DNA from: Streptomyces sp. NBC_00250 | GTDB taxonomy: Bacteria; Actinomycetota; Actinomycetes; Streptomycetales; Streptomycetaceae | Assembly (NCBI RefSeq): GCF_036192275.1 | Contig: NZ_CP108088.1 | Coordinates: forward strand, 6,077,501 to 6,141,500 | Direction of reading: 5' to 3' | Length of the DNA stretch: 64,000 nt | Shown: one piece after another, positions 36,003 to 47,168 of the stretch | Position numbering within the stretch: the first letter of the stretch is position 1 | Layout of the letters: every line of letters starts with the position of its first letter | Program-made: the position numbers and the translations under genes | Notes under the pieces: generated by a model | Seen by the model: only the letters and a program-made list of their open reading frames with translations | Told to the model about the DNA's origin: nothing | Database searches by the model: none

Positions 36003-36013
36003 ACCTTTTCATC

Positions 36014-36637
36014 ATGCCGGAGGAGACGAGTGATCCGCAGCCCGAGGGCGAGCAGCCCCGCAGTATCCGACTCACCGACCCGCGAGCCCTGCGGGCCTAC
36101 GCCCACCCCCTGCGGATGTCCCTGGTGGGACTGCTGCGCAGCAGCGGGCCCTTCACCGCCACCAGGGCCGCCGAGCTGACCGGTGAATCCGTGGCCAGCT
36201 GCTCCTACCACCTGCGGATACTGGCCAAGTACGGGCTCGTGGAGGAGGCGCCGGGCGGCCGGGGGCGGGAGAAGCCCTGGCGAGCCACGGCCCGGTACAC
36301 GGAGTGGCCCGATCACAGCGAGGACGCGGCCGTCGCGGAGGCGGCCGACGCGCTGAGCATCGCGATCGCAGAGCGGTACTTCGAGCGGGTCACCCGGGCG
36401 ATGGGGAACCGGCACACGTTGCCGAAGGAGTGGCGGGAGGCGGAGCAGTTCGGCGATTCCCTGCTCCACCTCACCCCCGAGGAGCTGGCCGGCCTCGGGG
36501 CGCGGTTCGACGAGCTGCTCCGGCCCTACGAGGCACGCGGGTCCGACCCGTCCCTGCGGCCGGAGGGCGCACGCCCCGTCAGCGTCCTCCTGATCGCCCA
36601 CCTCGACCAGGAGATCCCCGAGAGCGAAGAGGAGTGA
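36014..36637 (+). CDS. ArsR-like winged-helix regulator
   Basis: A 207-residue transcription factor. The winged helix-turn-helix lies at ~20-95 (RALRAYAHPLRMSLVGLL, ATRAAELTGESVASCSYHLRILAKYGLV), typical of the ArsR/HTH_20 group. The C-terminal half is acidic and helical, with no visible metal site. It is immediately followed by an MFS exporter, with 5 nt between the stop and the chosen start. This is the classic regulator-transporter operon. An AT-rich dyad upstream is the likely operator. The inducer is unknown. Confidence 0.93.
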   Translation: MPEETSDPQPEGEQPRSIRLTDPRALRAYAHPLRMSLVGLLRSSGPFTATRAAELTGESVASCSYHLRILAKYGLVEEAPGGRGREKPWRATARYTEWPDHSEDAAVAEAADALSIAIAERYFERVTRAMGNRHTLPKEWREAEQFGDSLLHLTPEELAGLGARFDELLRPYEARGSDPSLRPEGARPVSVLLIAHLDQEIPESEEE

Positions 36638-36642
36638 CCGAG

Positions 36643-37905
36643 ATGGCCCTGATGGAACGCGTACCGGCACTGCTGCGCGAGCGGACCTTCCGTCGCTACT
36701 GGACCGGGCAGACCATCTCGCTCGCCGGGGACCAGATATCGCTCATGGCGATCCCGCTCGCCGCCGTCCTGGTCCTGGGCGCCGACGCCGCGGCGATGGG
36801 CTGGCTCAAGGCCGCCGAACTCCTGCCCGCGCTCCTGCTCAACCTGCCCTTCGGAGCCTGGGCCGACCGGCAGACCAGCCGCAGACGCGCGATGATCGCG
36901 GCCGACATCGGGCGGGCGGCGCTGGTCCTGACCCTTCCCGTGGCCCATCTGCTCGACATGCTGACGCTCACCCAGCTGTACGTGGTGGCCTTCGGGCTCG
37001 GCGCGCTCACCGTGCTCTTCGAGGTCTGCAACACCACGCTCTTCGTGGCGCTCGTACCCACCGAGCGCTATGTGCAGGCGAACTCCCTGGTCAACGGCAG
37101 CCGTTCGACGGCCTGGCTGGCGGGGCCCGGGGTCGGCGGGCTCCTCGTGCAGTTCCTCACCGCGCCCTTCGCGCTGGTCGCGGACGCCCTGACCTATCTG
37201 GTGTCGGCCGGGTACCTGGCCCGGATCAAGCCGGTCGAACCCCCGCCGGCCCCGGTGGCCAAGGGGCACTTCACCGAGGGGCTGCGCTGGGTGGTCCGGG
37301 AGCGTTCGATGCGCGCGCTGTTCGCCGCCTCCGGCACCGTGCAGTTCTTCAACTACATGTTCCACACCCTCTTCGTGATCTACGCGACCACCGAACTCGG
37401 CATCGGCGCCGGTCTGCTCGGCCTGGTGCTCGGGGCGGGGGCCGTGGGCGGTCTCCTCGGGGCGGTCTGCAGCGGGGCGGTCGTCCGGCGGATCGGCATC
37501 GGAGGCTCGCTCGTCGCCGGCTTCCTCGGATTCACCCTGCCTCTGGTCCTGATACCCCTGGCCGGCGGTCCTCTTCCGCTCGTGGTGTTCGTGCTGTTCG
37601 TCGCGGAGTTCCTCTCCTGCGTCGGCGTCATGATCGTCGACATCGCCGCGGGATCGCTCCAGATGGCGCTGATACCCGACGCCGTACGGGCCAGGGTCAT
37701 GGGCGCCTTCCGGACGCTCAACCACGGGTTCCGCCCGCTCGGCGCGCTTGCCGGCGGCTTCCTCGGCACCGTGATCGGGCTGCGCCCGACGCTGTGGATC
37801 GCCACCGTCGGGGCCGTCTTCGCCGTGCTGTGGGTGTTGCCCTCGCCGCTGCCCCGGATGCGGGAACTGCCCTCTCCGAAAGAGGAGTCGGCACCGGTCG
37901 GATAG
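36643..37905 (+). CDS. MFS exporter
   Basis: A 420-residue permease with about 12 helices, of the enterobactin/tetracycline-exporter-like MFS group (RTFRRYWTGQTISLAGDQIS at the start, FGAWADRQTSRRRAM as motif A). Probably exports the compound sensed by the ArsR-like regulator encoded upstream. ATG 36643 is preferred because GAGGAG lies 8 nt upstream. A GTG at 36634 in the same frame overlaps the regulator stop by 4 nt and is the alternative start. Confidence 0.93.
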   Translation: MALMERVPALLRERTFRRYWTGQTISLAGDQISLMAIPLAAVLVLGADAAAMGWLKAAELLPALLLNLPFGAWADRQTSRRRAMIAADIGRAALVLTLPVAHLLDMLTLTQLYVVAFGLGALTVLFEVCNTTLFVALVPTERYVQANSLVNGSRSTAWLAGPGVGGLLVQFLTAPFALVADALTYLVSAGYLARIKPVEPPPAPVAKGHFTEGLRWVVRERSMRALFAASGTVQFFNYMFHTLFVIYATTELGIGAGLLGLVLGAGAVGGLLGAVCSGAVVRRIGIGGSLVAGFLGFTLPLVLIPLAGGPLPLVVFVLFVAEFLSCVGVMIVDIAAGSLQMALIPDAVRARVMGAFRTLNHGFRPLGALAGGFLGTVIGLRPTLWIATVGAVFAVLWVLPSPLPRMRELPSPKEESAPVG

Positions 37906-37943
37906 CCGGGTGGAGGGGAAGGCCGACCGGGCAGACTGGCGGA

Positions 37944-38789
37944 ATGACTACGCGACCGACCGCCCCCCTTCCCGCCGAGCCCTTCACCCCCACGCCGGGG
38001 GACGTTCGGGCCTATCTGCGGCGCATCGGCGCCGAGCGGCCGGACCGCGCGGACACCGAAGCCCTGCGCGACCTGCAGCTGCGACACCTGCTGACCGTGC
38101 CCTTCGAGAACCTCTCCATCCATCTCGGCGAGGACATCGTCCTCGACGAGAAGGCGCTGCTCGACAAGGTGGTCGGGGCGCACAGGGGCGGGTTCTGTTA
38201 CGAGCTCAACACCGCGTTCGCCGTACTGCTGCGGGGGCTCGGCTACCGGGTATCGCTGCTCCAGGCGCGGGTCTTCGGGCCGGACGGCAAGCCGGGCATC
38301 CCGTACGACCACCTGGCGCTGCTCGTGGAGACGGCGGACGGGGAGCGGCGGCTCGTCGACGTCGGCTTCGGTGACCACAGCCACTTCCCGCTGTCCTTCG
38401 AGGACCGCGAGGACCAGGAGGACCCGGGCGGCGTCTTCCTGCTCGTGGACACCTCCGAGGGCGACGTGGACGTGCTGCGGGACGGGAAGCCGCAGTACCG
38501 GCTGGAGGTGCGGCCGCGCCGGCTCGCGGACTTCACGGCGGGCGCCTGGTACCACCAGACCTCGCCCGACTCGCACTTCCCGCGCAGTCTCGTCTGCTCC
38601 CTGCTCACCGAGGAGGGCCGGATCACCCTCAGCGACCGGAAACTGATCACCCGGGCCCGCGGCGAGCGGGACGAGCGGACCCTGGGGAGCGAGGACGAGG
38701 TGCGGGGTGCCTACCGGGACCTGTTCGGGATCGAGCTCGACACGCTGCCGGTCGTACGCGGCGGAATTTCCGATTCGAACCCTCGGTAA
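37944..38789 (+). CDS. Arylamine N-acetyltransferase
   Basis: Transfers acetyl (or another acyl group) from CoA to arylamines or related amines. The 281-residue protein has the full catalytic triad: Cys85 in RGGFCYELN, His123 in PYDHLALLV and Asp139 in VDVGFGD, spaced as in the NAT family. VPFENLSIHLGE near residue 55 is also a family signature. It lies 38 bp downstream of the MFS exporter and could detoxify a related compound. NAT-fold enzymes also act in secondary metabolism (amide synthases), but no such cluster is here. Confidence 0.95.
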   Translation: MTTRPTAPLPAEPFTPTPGDVRAYLRRIGAERPDRADTEALRDLQLRHLLTVPFENLSIHLGEDIVLDEKALLDKVVGAHRGGFCYELNTAFAVLLRGLGYRVSLLQARVFGPDGKPGIPYDHLALLVETADGERRLVDVGFGDHSHFPLSFEDREDQEDPGGVFLLVDTSEGDVDVLRDGKPQYRLEVRPRRLADFTAGAWYHQTSPDSHFPRSLVCSLLTEEGRITLSDRKLITRARGERDERTLGSEDEVRGAYRDLFGIELDTLPVVRGGISDSNPR

Positions 38790-38840
38790 CGCTTGCTGCT
38801 GGTTGCCCGGTTTGCGTCGAACGCCCCAACGGTGATCGAA

Positions 38841-38871
38841 TGCGACTTCGTTGCACAGTGAACGAGTCGCA
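38841..38871. promoter_or_regulatory. Imperfect palindrome upstream of the YceI gene
   Basis: TGCGACTTCGTT (38841-38852) and AACGAGTCGCA (38861-38871) pair over 11 bp with one extra base, around an 8-nt centre. It ends 16 nt before the ATG at 38888. It could be an operator or an RNA hairpin in the 5' UTR. Confidence 0.5.
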
Positions 38872-38887
38872 CGGGGGTGCGTGAAGA

Positions 38888-39781
38888 ATGTTCGTTGGTC
38901 TCTTCGGGAAGCGTGCGGCGGGCGCCGCGCGAGGCGGCCCGCTCGCCGGTCTCACCGTCCCCGCCTCGGCGGGGGTGCTGACCTGTCGGGTGCTCGACCC
39001 CGTGCACGAACCGGTCCGGCAGGCCGAGTTCGTCCTCAACGACGCCGCCGGGCGCAAGGTGCTCGCCGGGGAGACCGACCCGTACGGCACGGCGCTCGCG
39101 ACCGTGCCGGCGGGGGAGTACCGGCTCGCGGTCACCGCCGAGGGCTACACACCGCACCACGGCAGGGTCGTTGTCGCCGAGGGCGGCCACACGGGCCTCG
39201 ACGACGTGCTGCTCCAGATCGCCCCGCAGCCCCAACTCCCCGAACCCGGCGACTGGGAGATCGACCCGACGCATTCGCAGATCGGATTCACGGCCCGGCA
39301 CATCGGGCTCGCCCGGATCCACGGCCGGTTCAACGGCTTCGCCGGGGCGGTGCGGATCGGTGACCGCATGGAGGACTCGGCGATGCACGTCGTCATCGAC
39401 GCGGCCTCCATCGACACCGGGGTGCAGATGCGCGACGACCATCTGCGGTCCGGTGACTTCCTCGACGTCGGGGCGTATCCGACGCTGGAGTTCTTCAGCG
39501 AGCGCTTCACGCACAGGGGCGGCAGCCGGTGGGCCGTCACCGGGGCGCTCACCCTCCACGGGGTGAGCCGCACGGTGACCCTCGACACCCAGTACCTGGG
39601 CCTCGGCAGCGGCCTGGAAGGCGAGACCCGGTGCGCCTGCCGGGCCTCCACCGAGCTGCACCGGGAGGACTTCACCCTCACCTGGCAGACGCTGCTCGCC
39701 CGGGGGATCGCCGCCGTGGGGTCGAGCATCAGCATCGACCTCGACATTCAGATCGTGCCGAAGGCCGCCGTGCGGGGCTGA
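38888..39781 (+). CDS. YceI-family protein with N-terminal carboxypeptidase-regulatory-like domain
   Basis: A 297-residue protein with two domains. Residues ~30-112 resemble a carboxypeptidase regulatory-like beta-sandwich (VLDPVHEPVRQAEFVLND, PAGEYRLAVTAEGY). Residues ~118-292 are a YceI lipocalin-like barrel (WEIDPTHSQIGFTARH, RSGDFLDVGAYPTLEF, LTLHGVSRTVTLD). YceI proteins bind isoprenoid-type lipids. There is no clear signal peptide, so it may act in the cytoplasm, unlike E. coli YceI. A palindrome lies just upstream. The ligand is unknown. Confidence 0.92.
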   Translation: MFVGLFGKRAAGAARGGPLAGLTVPASAGVLTCRVLDPVHEPVRQAEFVLNDAAGRKVLAGETDPYGTALATVPAGEYRLAVTAEGYTPHHGRVVVAEGGHTGLDDVLLQIAPQPQLPEPGDWEIDPTHSQIGFTARHIGLARIHGRFNGFAGAVRIGDRMEDSAMHVVIDAASIDTGVQMRDDHLRSGDFLDVGAYPTLEFFSERFTHRGGSRWAVTGALTLHGVSRTVTLDTQYLGLGSGLEGETRCACRASTELHREDFTLTWQTLLARGIAAVGSSISIDLDIQIVPKAAVRG

Positions 39782-39901
39782 GGCCTGGCGTGCGGGGCCG
39801 GCGGATGCCGGGTGGGGCCGATGACGGATGCCGGGCGGGTGGGGCCGGCGGACGCTGCCTGGGTCCGACGGATGGCGTATGGGGCCGGCCGGCGCTGTCG
39901 G

Positions 39902-40162
39902 TTACGGGGCCTCCAGCCAGCCCTCGTACTCGGAGGCCAGGTCGTCCAGCGCCGCCGGGTCGAGCCGGCCGTCCGGGTCCTCGACCACCACCAGCCACTG
40001 CGCGTCCTCGGCGTCGTCCTCCCCGGCCAGGGAGTCCCGTACGAGCTGTGGTTCCTCGGCGACGCCGAAACGGTCGGGGAGTTCTCCGGCGACCTCCTCG
40101 GCGGCGTCGCGGTCGGGGAGTACCAGTACGTGTCGTTCACTCACCCCGTCATTCTCGGGCAT
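39902..40162 (-). CDS. Small acidic conserved protein
   Basis: An 86-residue, very acidic soluble protein with no recognised domain. It contains HVLVLPDRDAAEEVAGELP and EDAQWLVVVEDPDG. The pattern suggests a small ferredoxin-like alpha/beta fold. It may start at ATG 40162 or GTG 40144 (MSERHVLVL); neither has a strong ribosome site. It is divergent from holA and would share a 38-bp promoter spacer with it. Confidence 0.75.
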   Translation of the reverse strand: MPENDGVSERHVLVLPDRDAAEEVAGELPDRFGVAEEPQLVRDSLAGEDDAEDAQWLVVVEDPDGRLDPAALDDLASEYEGWLEAP

Positions 40163-40200
40163 CGCCGTGCTGTCAGTGGTCCGTGGGATGCTGGACCGCG

Positions 40201-41193
40201 ATGGCCACCAGAAAGACTTCCCCCGACGACCTCCTCGGCCCCGTGACGCTCGCCGTGGGGCAGGAGGACCTGCTCCTCGACCGCGTCGTCCAGGCGGTCG
40301 TCGCTGCCGCCCGTGCCGCCGACGCCGACACGGACGTGCGCGACCTCACGCCCGACCAGCTCCAGCCCGGCTCACTCGCGGAACTGACCAGTCCCTCGCT
40401 CTTCGCCGAGCGCAAGGTGCTGGTCGTGCGGAACGCCCACGATCTGTCCGCCGACACGATCAAGGACGTCAAGGCCTACCTCGACGACCCGATCGAGGAC
40501 ATCTCGCTCGTCCTGCTCCACGCGGGCGGCGCCAAGGGCAAGGGCCTGCTCGACGCGGCGCGCAAGGCGGGGGCGCGGGAGGTGGCCTGCCCGAAGACCA
40601 CGAAGCCGGCGGAGCGGCTGACGTTCGTACGGCAGGAGTTCCGGACGCTGGGGCGTTCGGCCACGCCCGAGGCCTGCCAGGCGCTCGTCGACTCGATCGG
40701 CAGCGATCTGCGGGAGCTCGCGTCCGCGGTCGCGCAGCTCACGTCCGACGTCGACGGGACGATCGACGAGGCCGTCGTCGGGCGGTACTACACGGGCCGC
40801 GCCGAGGCCTCCTCCTTCAACATCGCGGACCGCGCGGTCGAGGGGCGGGCGGCGGAGGCGCTTGAGGCGCTGCGCTGGTCGCTCTCGACAGGGGTCGCGC
40901 CGGTGCTCGTCACCAGCGCGCTCGCGCAGGGCGTACGGGCGATCGGCAAGCTGTCGTCCGCGCGGGGGGGCCGTCCGGCGGACCTCGCGCGGGAGCTGGG
41001 TATGCCGCCCTGGAAGATCGACCGCGTGCGGCAGCAGATGCGGGGCTGGACCCCGGACGGGGTGTCGGTGGCGCTGCGGGCGATCGCGGAGGCGGACGCG
41101 GGGGTGAAGGGCGGCGGGGACGACCCGGAGTACGCCCTGGAGAAGGCGGTCGTCGCGGTGGCTCGGGCGGCGAGGATGCGGCGGGGCGGGTAG
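40201..41193 (+). CDS. holA: DNA polymerase III subunit delta
   Basis: Delta subunit of the clamp loader, which opens the sliding clamp. The 330-residue protein follows the HolA layout: an AAA-like N-terminal domain lacking a functional P-loop ([29 protein letters not shown]), a middle lid domain and a helical C-terminal collar domain. comEA-comEC-holA is a conserved bacterial order. Here five genes (regulator, exporter, NAT, YceI and a small reverse gene) separate comEC from holA. The ATG at 40201 lacks a clear Shine-Dalgarno. Confidence 0.95.
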   Translation: MATRKTSPDDLLGPVTLAVGQEDLLLDRVVQAVVAAARAADADTDVRDLTPDQLQPGSLAELTSPSLFAERKVLVVRNAHDLSADTIKDVKAYLDDPIEDISLVLLHAGGAKGKGLLDAARKAGAREVACPKTTKPAERLTFVRQEFRTLGRSATPEACQALVDSIGSDLRELASAVAQLTSDVDGTIDEAVVGRYYTGRAEASSFNIADRAVEGRAAEALEALRWSLSTGVAPVLVTSALAQGVRAIGKLSSARGGRPADLARELGMPPWKIDRVRQQMRGWTPDGVSVALRAIAEADAGVKGGGDDPEYALEKAVVAVARAARMRRGG

Positions 41194-41230
41194 TCGGTCG
41201 GGGGTGGCGGCGGACCGTCGTCCCCTACGC

Positions 41231-41274
41231 CGAAGGCCCCACCGCTCCTGGGGAAGGAGGTGGTGGGGCCTTCG
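41231..41274. terminator. Bidirectional terminator between holA and rpsT
   Basis: CGAAGGCCCCACC (41231-41243) and GGTGGGGCCTTCG (41262-41274) form a 13-bp perfect stem, with an extra CTCCT/AGGAG pairing inside. It lies between convergent genes. Confidence 0.85.
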
Positions 41275-41394
41275 GTGTTCACGATGGTGGGCTCGCACCC
41301 GCGTGGCGAACGCGTCCGCGTGCGAGTCCTGGGTGGCCGGGTGGGAGCGGGAGAGAGGGCCCGCTGGGTCCCTTGCGGCCGGTTACATCAGAGC

Positions 41395-41661
41395 TCAGCC
41401 CTGGAGAGCGGCAACCTTGGTGGCCAGCGCCGACTTCTTGTTGGCGGCGGCGTTCTTGTGGATGACGCCCTTCGAGACAGCCTTGTCGAGCGCGCGGGAG
41501 GCGGCGCGAGAAGCCACGGTGGCCTTCTCGACGTCACCCGCGGCGACGGCCTCGCGGGCCTTGCGGATCGCGGTCTTGAGCGAGGACTTGACGGCCTTGT
41601 TGCGCAGGCGCGCCTTCTCGTTCGTCTTGTTCCGCTTGATCTGGGACTTGATGTTCGCCAC
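41395..41661 (-). CDS. rpsT: 30S ribosomal protein S20
   Basis: An 88-residue, Lys/Ala-rich helical protein that binds 16S rRNA early in 30S assembly. The N-terminus reads [16 protein letters not shown] and the end contains [15 protein letters not shown], both typical. The start is GTG 41661 with AAAGG 8 nt upstream; a longer frame is not supported. It is divergent from lepA and convergent with holA. Confidence 0.97.
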   Translation of the reverse strand: MANIKSQIKRNKTNEKARLRNKAVKSSLKTAIRKAREAVAAGDVEKATVASRAASRALDKAVSKGVIHKNAAANKKSALATKVAALQG

Positions 41662-41739
41662 GAAAAGAGCCTTTACAGGTTCGATGTTCCTTCTGGATGC
41701 GTCTCGCAGGCTGAGAGGGCACACGAGACACAGCTGTCC

Positions 41740-41769
41740 ACACTATCAGCCACTCTCGTGCCCGCCCAA
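41740..41769 (-). promoter_or_regulatory. rpsT promoter, overlapping a DnaA-box-like site
   Basis: On the minus strand TTGGGC (41769-41764), an 18-bp spacer and TAGTGT (41745-41740). On the plus strand CTGTCCACA (41734-41742), which fits the Streptomyces DnaA consensus, overlaps the -10 box. Confidence 0.5.
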
Positions 41770-41845
41770 ACCGGGCGCAGGGCGACGGGCATGGGACCAT
41801 GGAGCCTACGTATCGATCCGACATCGCCCCGAGACGAGACCCTGC

Positions 41846-43711
41846 GTGCCCGCGACTCCTACCAACGTGCCCGAGCCGAGCCGTACCGACCCGGCTCTGA
41901 TCCGCAACTTCTGCATCATCGCGCACATCGACCACGGCAAGTCCACGCTCGCCGACCGGATGCTCCAGCTGACCGGTGTGGTCGACCAGCGGCAGATGCG
42001 TGCCCAGTACCTCGACCGCATGGACATCGAGCGGGAGCGCGGCATCACGATCAAGTCCCAGGCGGTCCGGCTGCCGTGGGCGCCGACCGAGGGTCCGGGT
42101 CAGGGCGACACGCACATCCTGAACATGATCGACACTCCTGGGCACGTCGACTTCACCTATGAGGTGTCCCGGTCGCTCGCCGCCTGTGAGGGCACGGTCC
42201 TGCTGGTCGACGCGGCCCAGGGCATCGAGGCGCAGACGCTCGCCAACCTCTACCTGGCGATGGAGAACGACCTCACCATCGTTCCGGTGCTCAACAAGAT
42301 CGACCTGCCGGCCGCCCAGCCGGAGAAGTTCTCCGAGGAGCTGGCGAACCTCATCGGCTGCCAGCCGGAGGACGTCCTCAAGGTCTCCGCGAAGACCGGT
42401 GTCGGTGTCGACGCGCTGCTCGACCGGGTCGTTCGGGACGTTCCCGCCCCGGTCGGTGTCGCCGACGCGCCCCCGCGCGCGATGATCTTCGACTCCGTGT
42501 ACGACTCGTACCGGGGCGTGGTGACGTACGTCCGAGTGATCGACGGGCAGCTCAACAAGCGCGAGCGCATCAAGATGATGTCGACCGGCGCCACCCACGA
42601 GCTCCTGGAGATCGGCGTCTCCTCCCCGGAGATGACGCCGTCCGACGGTCTCGGCGTCGGCGAGGTGGGTTACCTCATCACCGGCGTGAAGGACGTCCGC
42701 CAGTCCAAGGTCGGTGACACGATCACCTCCCTGCACAAGGGCGCCACCGAGGCCCTCGGCGGTTACAAGGACCCGAAGCCGATGGTCTTCTCGGGCCTCT
42801 ACCCGCTGGACGGCTCGGAGTACCCGGACCTCCGCGAGGCCCTCGACAAGCTGCAGCTCAACGACGCCGCGCTGGTCTACGAGCCGGAGACCTCCGCCGC
42901 CCTCGGCTTCGGCTTCCGCGTCGGCTTCCTGGGCCTGCTCCACCTCGACGTGATCCGTGAGCGGCTGGAGCGCGAGTTCGGGCTCGATCTGATCGCCACC
43001 GCCCCCAACGTGGTCTACCGCGTGGTCATGGAGGACGGCAGCGAGCACACGGTCACCAACCCGAGCGAGTTCCCCGAGGGCAAGATCGACGACGTGTACG
43101 AGCCCGTCGTACGCGCCACGATCCTCGCCCCCAGCGAGTTCATCGGCGCGATCATGGAGCTGTGCCAGACCCGTCGCGGCACCCTGATCGGCATGGACTA
43201 CCTCTCCGAGGACCGGGTCGAGATCCGCTACACCCTGCCCCTCGCCGAGATCGTCTTCGACTTCTTCGACCAGCTGAAGTCCAAGACGCGCGGTTACGCC
43301 TCCCTCGACTACGAGCCCACCGGCGAGCAGGCCTCCAGCCTGGTCAAGGTCGACATCCTGCTGCACGGCGACAAGGTCGACGCGTTCTCCGCCGTCACCC
43401 ACAAGGACGCCGCGTACGCCTACGGTGTGCGGCTGGTCGCCAAGCTGCGCGAGCTCATCCCGCGGCAGGCCTTCGAGGTGCCGATCCAGGCCGCGATCGG
43501 CTCCCGGGTGATCGCCCGCGAGACGATTCGAGCCATCCGCAAGGACGTCCTCGCCAAGTGCTACGGCGGTGACATCTCCCGTAAGCGGAAGCTGCTGGAG
43601 AAGCAGAAGGAAGGCAAGAAGCGCATGAAGATGGTCGGCTCGGTGGAGGTGCCGCAGGAGGCCTTCATCGCCGTTCTGTCGAGCGACGAGTCCTCCGGCA
43701 AGAAGAAGTAG
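41846..43711 (+). CDS. lepA: Elongation factor 4 (LepA)
   Basis: A translational GTPase acting on the ribosome; proposed roles are back-translocation and 30S biogenesis. The 621-residue protein has G1 AHIDHGKST near residue 25-33, the switch RGITIKSQ, G3 DTPGHVDF, G4 NKIDLP, and the LepA-specific C-terminal domain ([17 protein letters not shown]). GTG 41846 ([15 protein letters not shown]) gives the family length. It is divergent from rpsT; lepA next to rpsT is common in actinobacteria. Confidence 0.97.
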   Translation: MPATPTNVPEPSRTDPALIRNFCIIAHIDHGKSTLADRMLQLTGVVDQRQMRAQYLDRMDIERERGITIKSQAVRLPWAPTEGPGQGDTHILNMIDTPGHVDFTYEVSRSLAACEGTVLLVDAAQGIEAQTLANLYLAMENDLTIVPVLNKIDLPAAQPEKFSEELANLIGCQPEDVLKVSAKTGVGVDALLDRVVRDVPAPVGVADAPPRAMIFDSVYDSYRGVVTYVRVIDGQLNKRERIKMMSTGATHELLEIGVSSPEMTPSDGLGVGEVGYLITGVKDVRQSKVGDTITSLHKGATEALGGYKDPKPMVFSGLYPLDGSEYPDLREALDKLQLNDAALVYEPETSAALGFGFRVGFLGLLHLDVIRERLEREFGLDLIATAPNVVYRVVMEDGSEHTVTNPSEFPEGKIDDVYEPVVRATILAPSEFIGAIMELCQTRRGTLIGMDYLSEDRVEIRYTLPLAEIVFDFFDQLKSKTRGYASLDYEPTGEQASSLVKVDILLHGDKVDAFSAVTHKDAAYAYGVRLVAKLRELIPRQAFEVPIQAAIGSRVIARETIRAIRKDVLAKCYGGDISRKRKLLEKQKEGKKRMKMVGSVEVPQEAFIAVLSSDESSGKKK

Positions 43712-43745
43712 CCCAGGCCGCCCCAAGTAGCTGTCCTGTGCAAAC

Positions 43746-43780
43746 AACGGGTCCACGTGCCATGCGCGCGTGGGCCCGTT
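43746..43780 (+). terminator. Terminator after lepA
   Basis: Twelve pairs (one G-T) between 43746-43757 and 43769-43780, with an 11-nt loop. Confidence 0.7.
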
Positions 43781-43909
43781 CGTTATGAAGCGACGCCCTG
43801 TAGCCCCTTACGCGCCGGTCCTCAGGCCTTTACTCTGATCCCGAATCGAAGGTTACTCGCCAGTTAGTTACGAACCACCAGAAGGCACCGCCGCCGCCCG
43901 GAGGACGTC

Positions 43910-45787
<1,878 letters not shown>

Positions 45788-45806
45788 CCTCGCCCTGAGG
45801 ACCTCG

Positions 45807-45815
45807 TTGTCCACA
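45807..45815 (+). promoter_or_regulatory. DnaA box upstream of hemW
   Basis: TTGTCCACA exactly, in the 69-bp spacer between the acyl-CoA ligase and hemW. Confidence 0.45.
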
Positions 45816-45856
45816 GGCACGGCGTTCACCTCGGGCAGTACGGGACAATGGGGCTC

Positions 45857-47089
45857 ATGCCTTCCGTACTGCCCGATGGTGAGACCGTTCCCGACGACGG
45901 GGCGCTGCCCCCGCACGCCCTCGAAGGGGCGGGGGAGCGGCCGCTCGGGTTCTATCTGCACGTGCCGTACTGCGCGACGCGCTGCGGCTACTGCGACTTC
46001 AACACCTACACGGCCAGTGAGCTGCGGGGGACCGGAGGCGTGCTCGCCTCCCGGGACAACTACGCCGATCAGGTCGCCGAGGAGATCCGGCTCGCCCGGA
46101 AGGTGCTCGGCGACGATCCCCGGCCGGTGCGAACCGTTTTCGTGGGCGGCGGTACGCCCACGCTGCTCGCCGCCGGCGATCTCGTACGGATGCTGGGAGC
46201 CGTCCGCGAGGAGTTCGGGCTCGCCGAGGACGCCGAGGTGACCACCGAGGCGAATCCGGAGTCCGTCGACCCGGCCTATCTGGCCGAGCTGCGGGAGGGG
46301 GGTTTCAACCGGATCTCCTTCGGCATGCAGAGCGCCAAGCAGCACGTCCTGAAGATCCTCGACCGGACCCACACGCCCGGACGCCCCGAGGCGTGCGTCG
46401 CCGAGGCGCGGGCCGCCGGATTCGAGCACGTCAACCTGGACCTGATCTACGGCACCCCCGGTGAGACCGACGACGACTGGCGGGCCTCGCTCGACGCGGC
46501 CATCGGCGCCGGGCCCGACCACGTCAGTGCCTACGCGCTGATCGTCGAGGAGGGTACGCAGCTCGCGCGGCGCATCCGGCGCGGCGAGGTCCCCATGACC
46601 GACGACGACGTCCACGCCGACCGGTACCTGATCGCCGAGGACGTCCTCTCCCAGGCCGGATTCGAGTGGTACGAGGTCTCCAACTGGGCCACCTCCGAGG
46701 CCGGGCGCTGCCTCCACAACGAGCTGTACTGGCGAGGCGCCGACTGGTGGGGGGCCGGGCCCGGTGCGCACTCGCACGTGGGCGGGGTGCGCTGGTGGAA
46801 CGTGAAGCATCCGGGTGCGTACGCGGCGGCGCTGGCCGGCGGGAAGTCGCCCGGCGCCGGGCGGGAGCTGCTGTCCGAAGAGGACCGGCGGGTGGAGCGG
46901 GTCCTCCTGGAGCTGCGGCTCAAGGAGGGCGTCGAGCTGTCCCTCCTGAAGCCCGCGGGGCTCGCGGCGGCCGCCAAGGCCCTGGCCGACGGACTCCTCG
47001 ACCCGGGGCCGTACGAGGCCGGGCGCGCGGTCCTGACCCTGCGGGGCCGGCTGCTCGCCGACGCGGTGGTGCGGGACCTGGTGGACTAG
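45857..47089 (+). CDS. hemW: HemW-like radical SAM heme chaperone
   Basis: HemW binds heme and a [4Fe-4S] cluster and delivers heme to respiratory proteins. It is related to coproporphyrinogen III oxidase HemN but is not that enzyme. The 410-residue protein has the cluster motif C39-ATR-C43-GY-C46, then GGGTPTLL, NPESVDPAYL and the C-terminal HemN_C region. The C-x3-C-x2-C pattern without the extra HemN Cys supports HemW. ATG 45857 has a GACAAT box 7 nt upstream; ATG 45848 adds three residues. Confidence 0.94.
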   Translation: MPSVLPDGETVPDDGALPPHALEGAGERPLGFYLHVPYCATRCGYCDFNTYTASELRGTGGVLASRDNYADQVAEEIRLARKVLGDDPRPVRTVFVGGGTPTLLAAGDLVRMLGAVREEFGLAEDAEVTTEANPESVDPAYLAELREGGFNRISFGMQSAKQHVLKILDRTHTPGRPEACVAEARAAGFEHVNLDLIYGTPGETDDDWRASLDAAIGAGPDHVSAYALIVEEGTQLARRIRRGEVPMTDDDVHADRYLIAEDVLSQAGFEWYEVSNWATSEAGRCLHNELYWRGADWWGAGPGAHSHVGGVRWWNVKHPGAYAAALAGGKSPGAGRELLSEEDRRVERVLLELRLKEGVELSLLKPAGLAAAAKALADGLLDPGPYEAGRAVLTLRGRLLADAVVRDLVD

Positions 47090-47168
47090 GACGGGGGCGT
47101 CCCGAGCCGCGAGGCGGCTCGGGCGCGGGGTGCGCCCGTCGATCGACGTACGGCCCAAGGACTACGAC

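Noticed and set aside
39782..39901. Coding sequence or regulatory element after the YceI gene
   Set aside because: The 120 bp hold only loose GGTGGGGCCGG-type repeats. I see no start with a ribosome site and no stable terminator.
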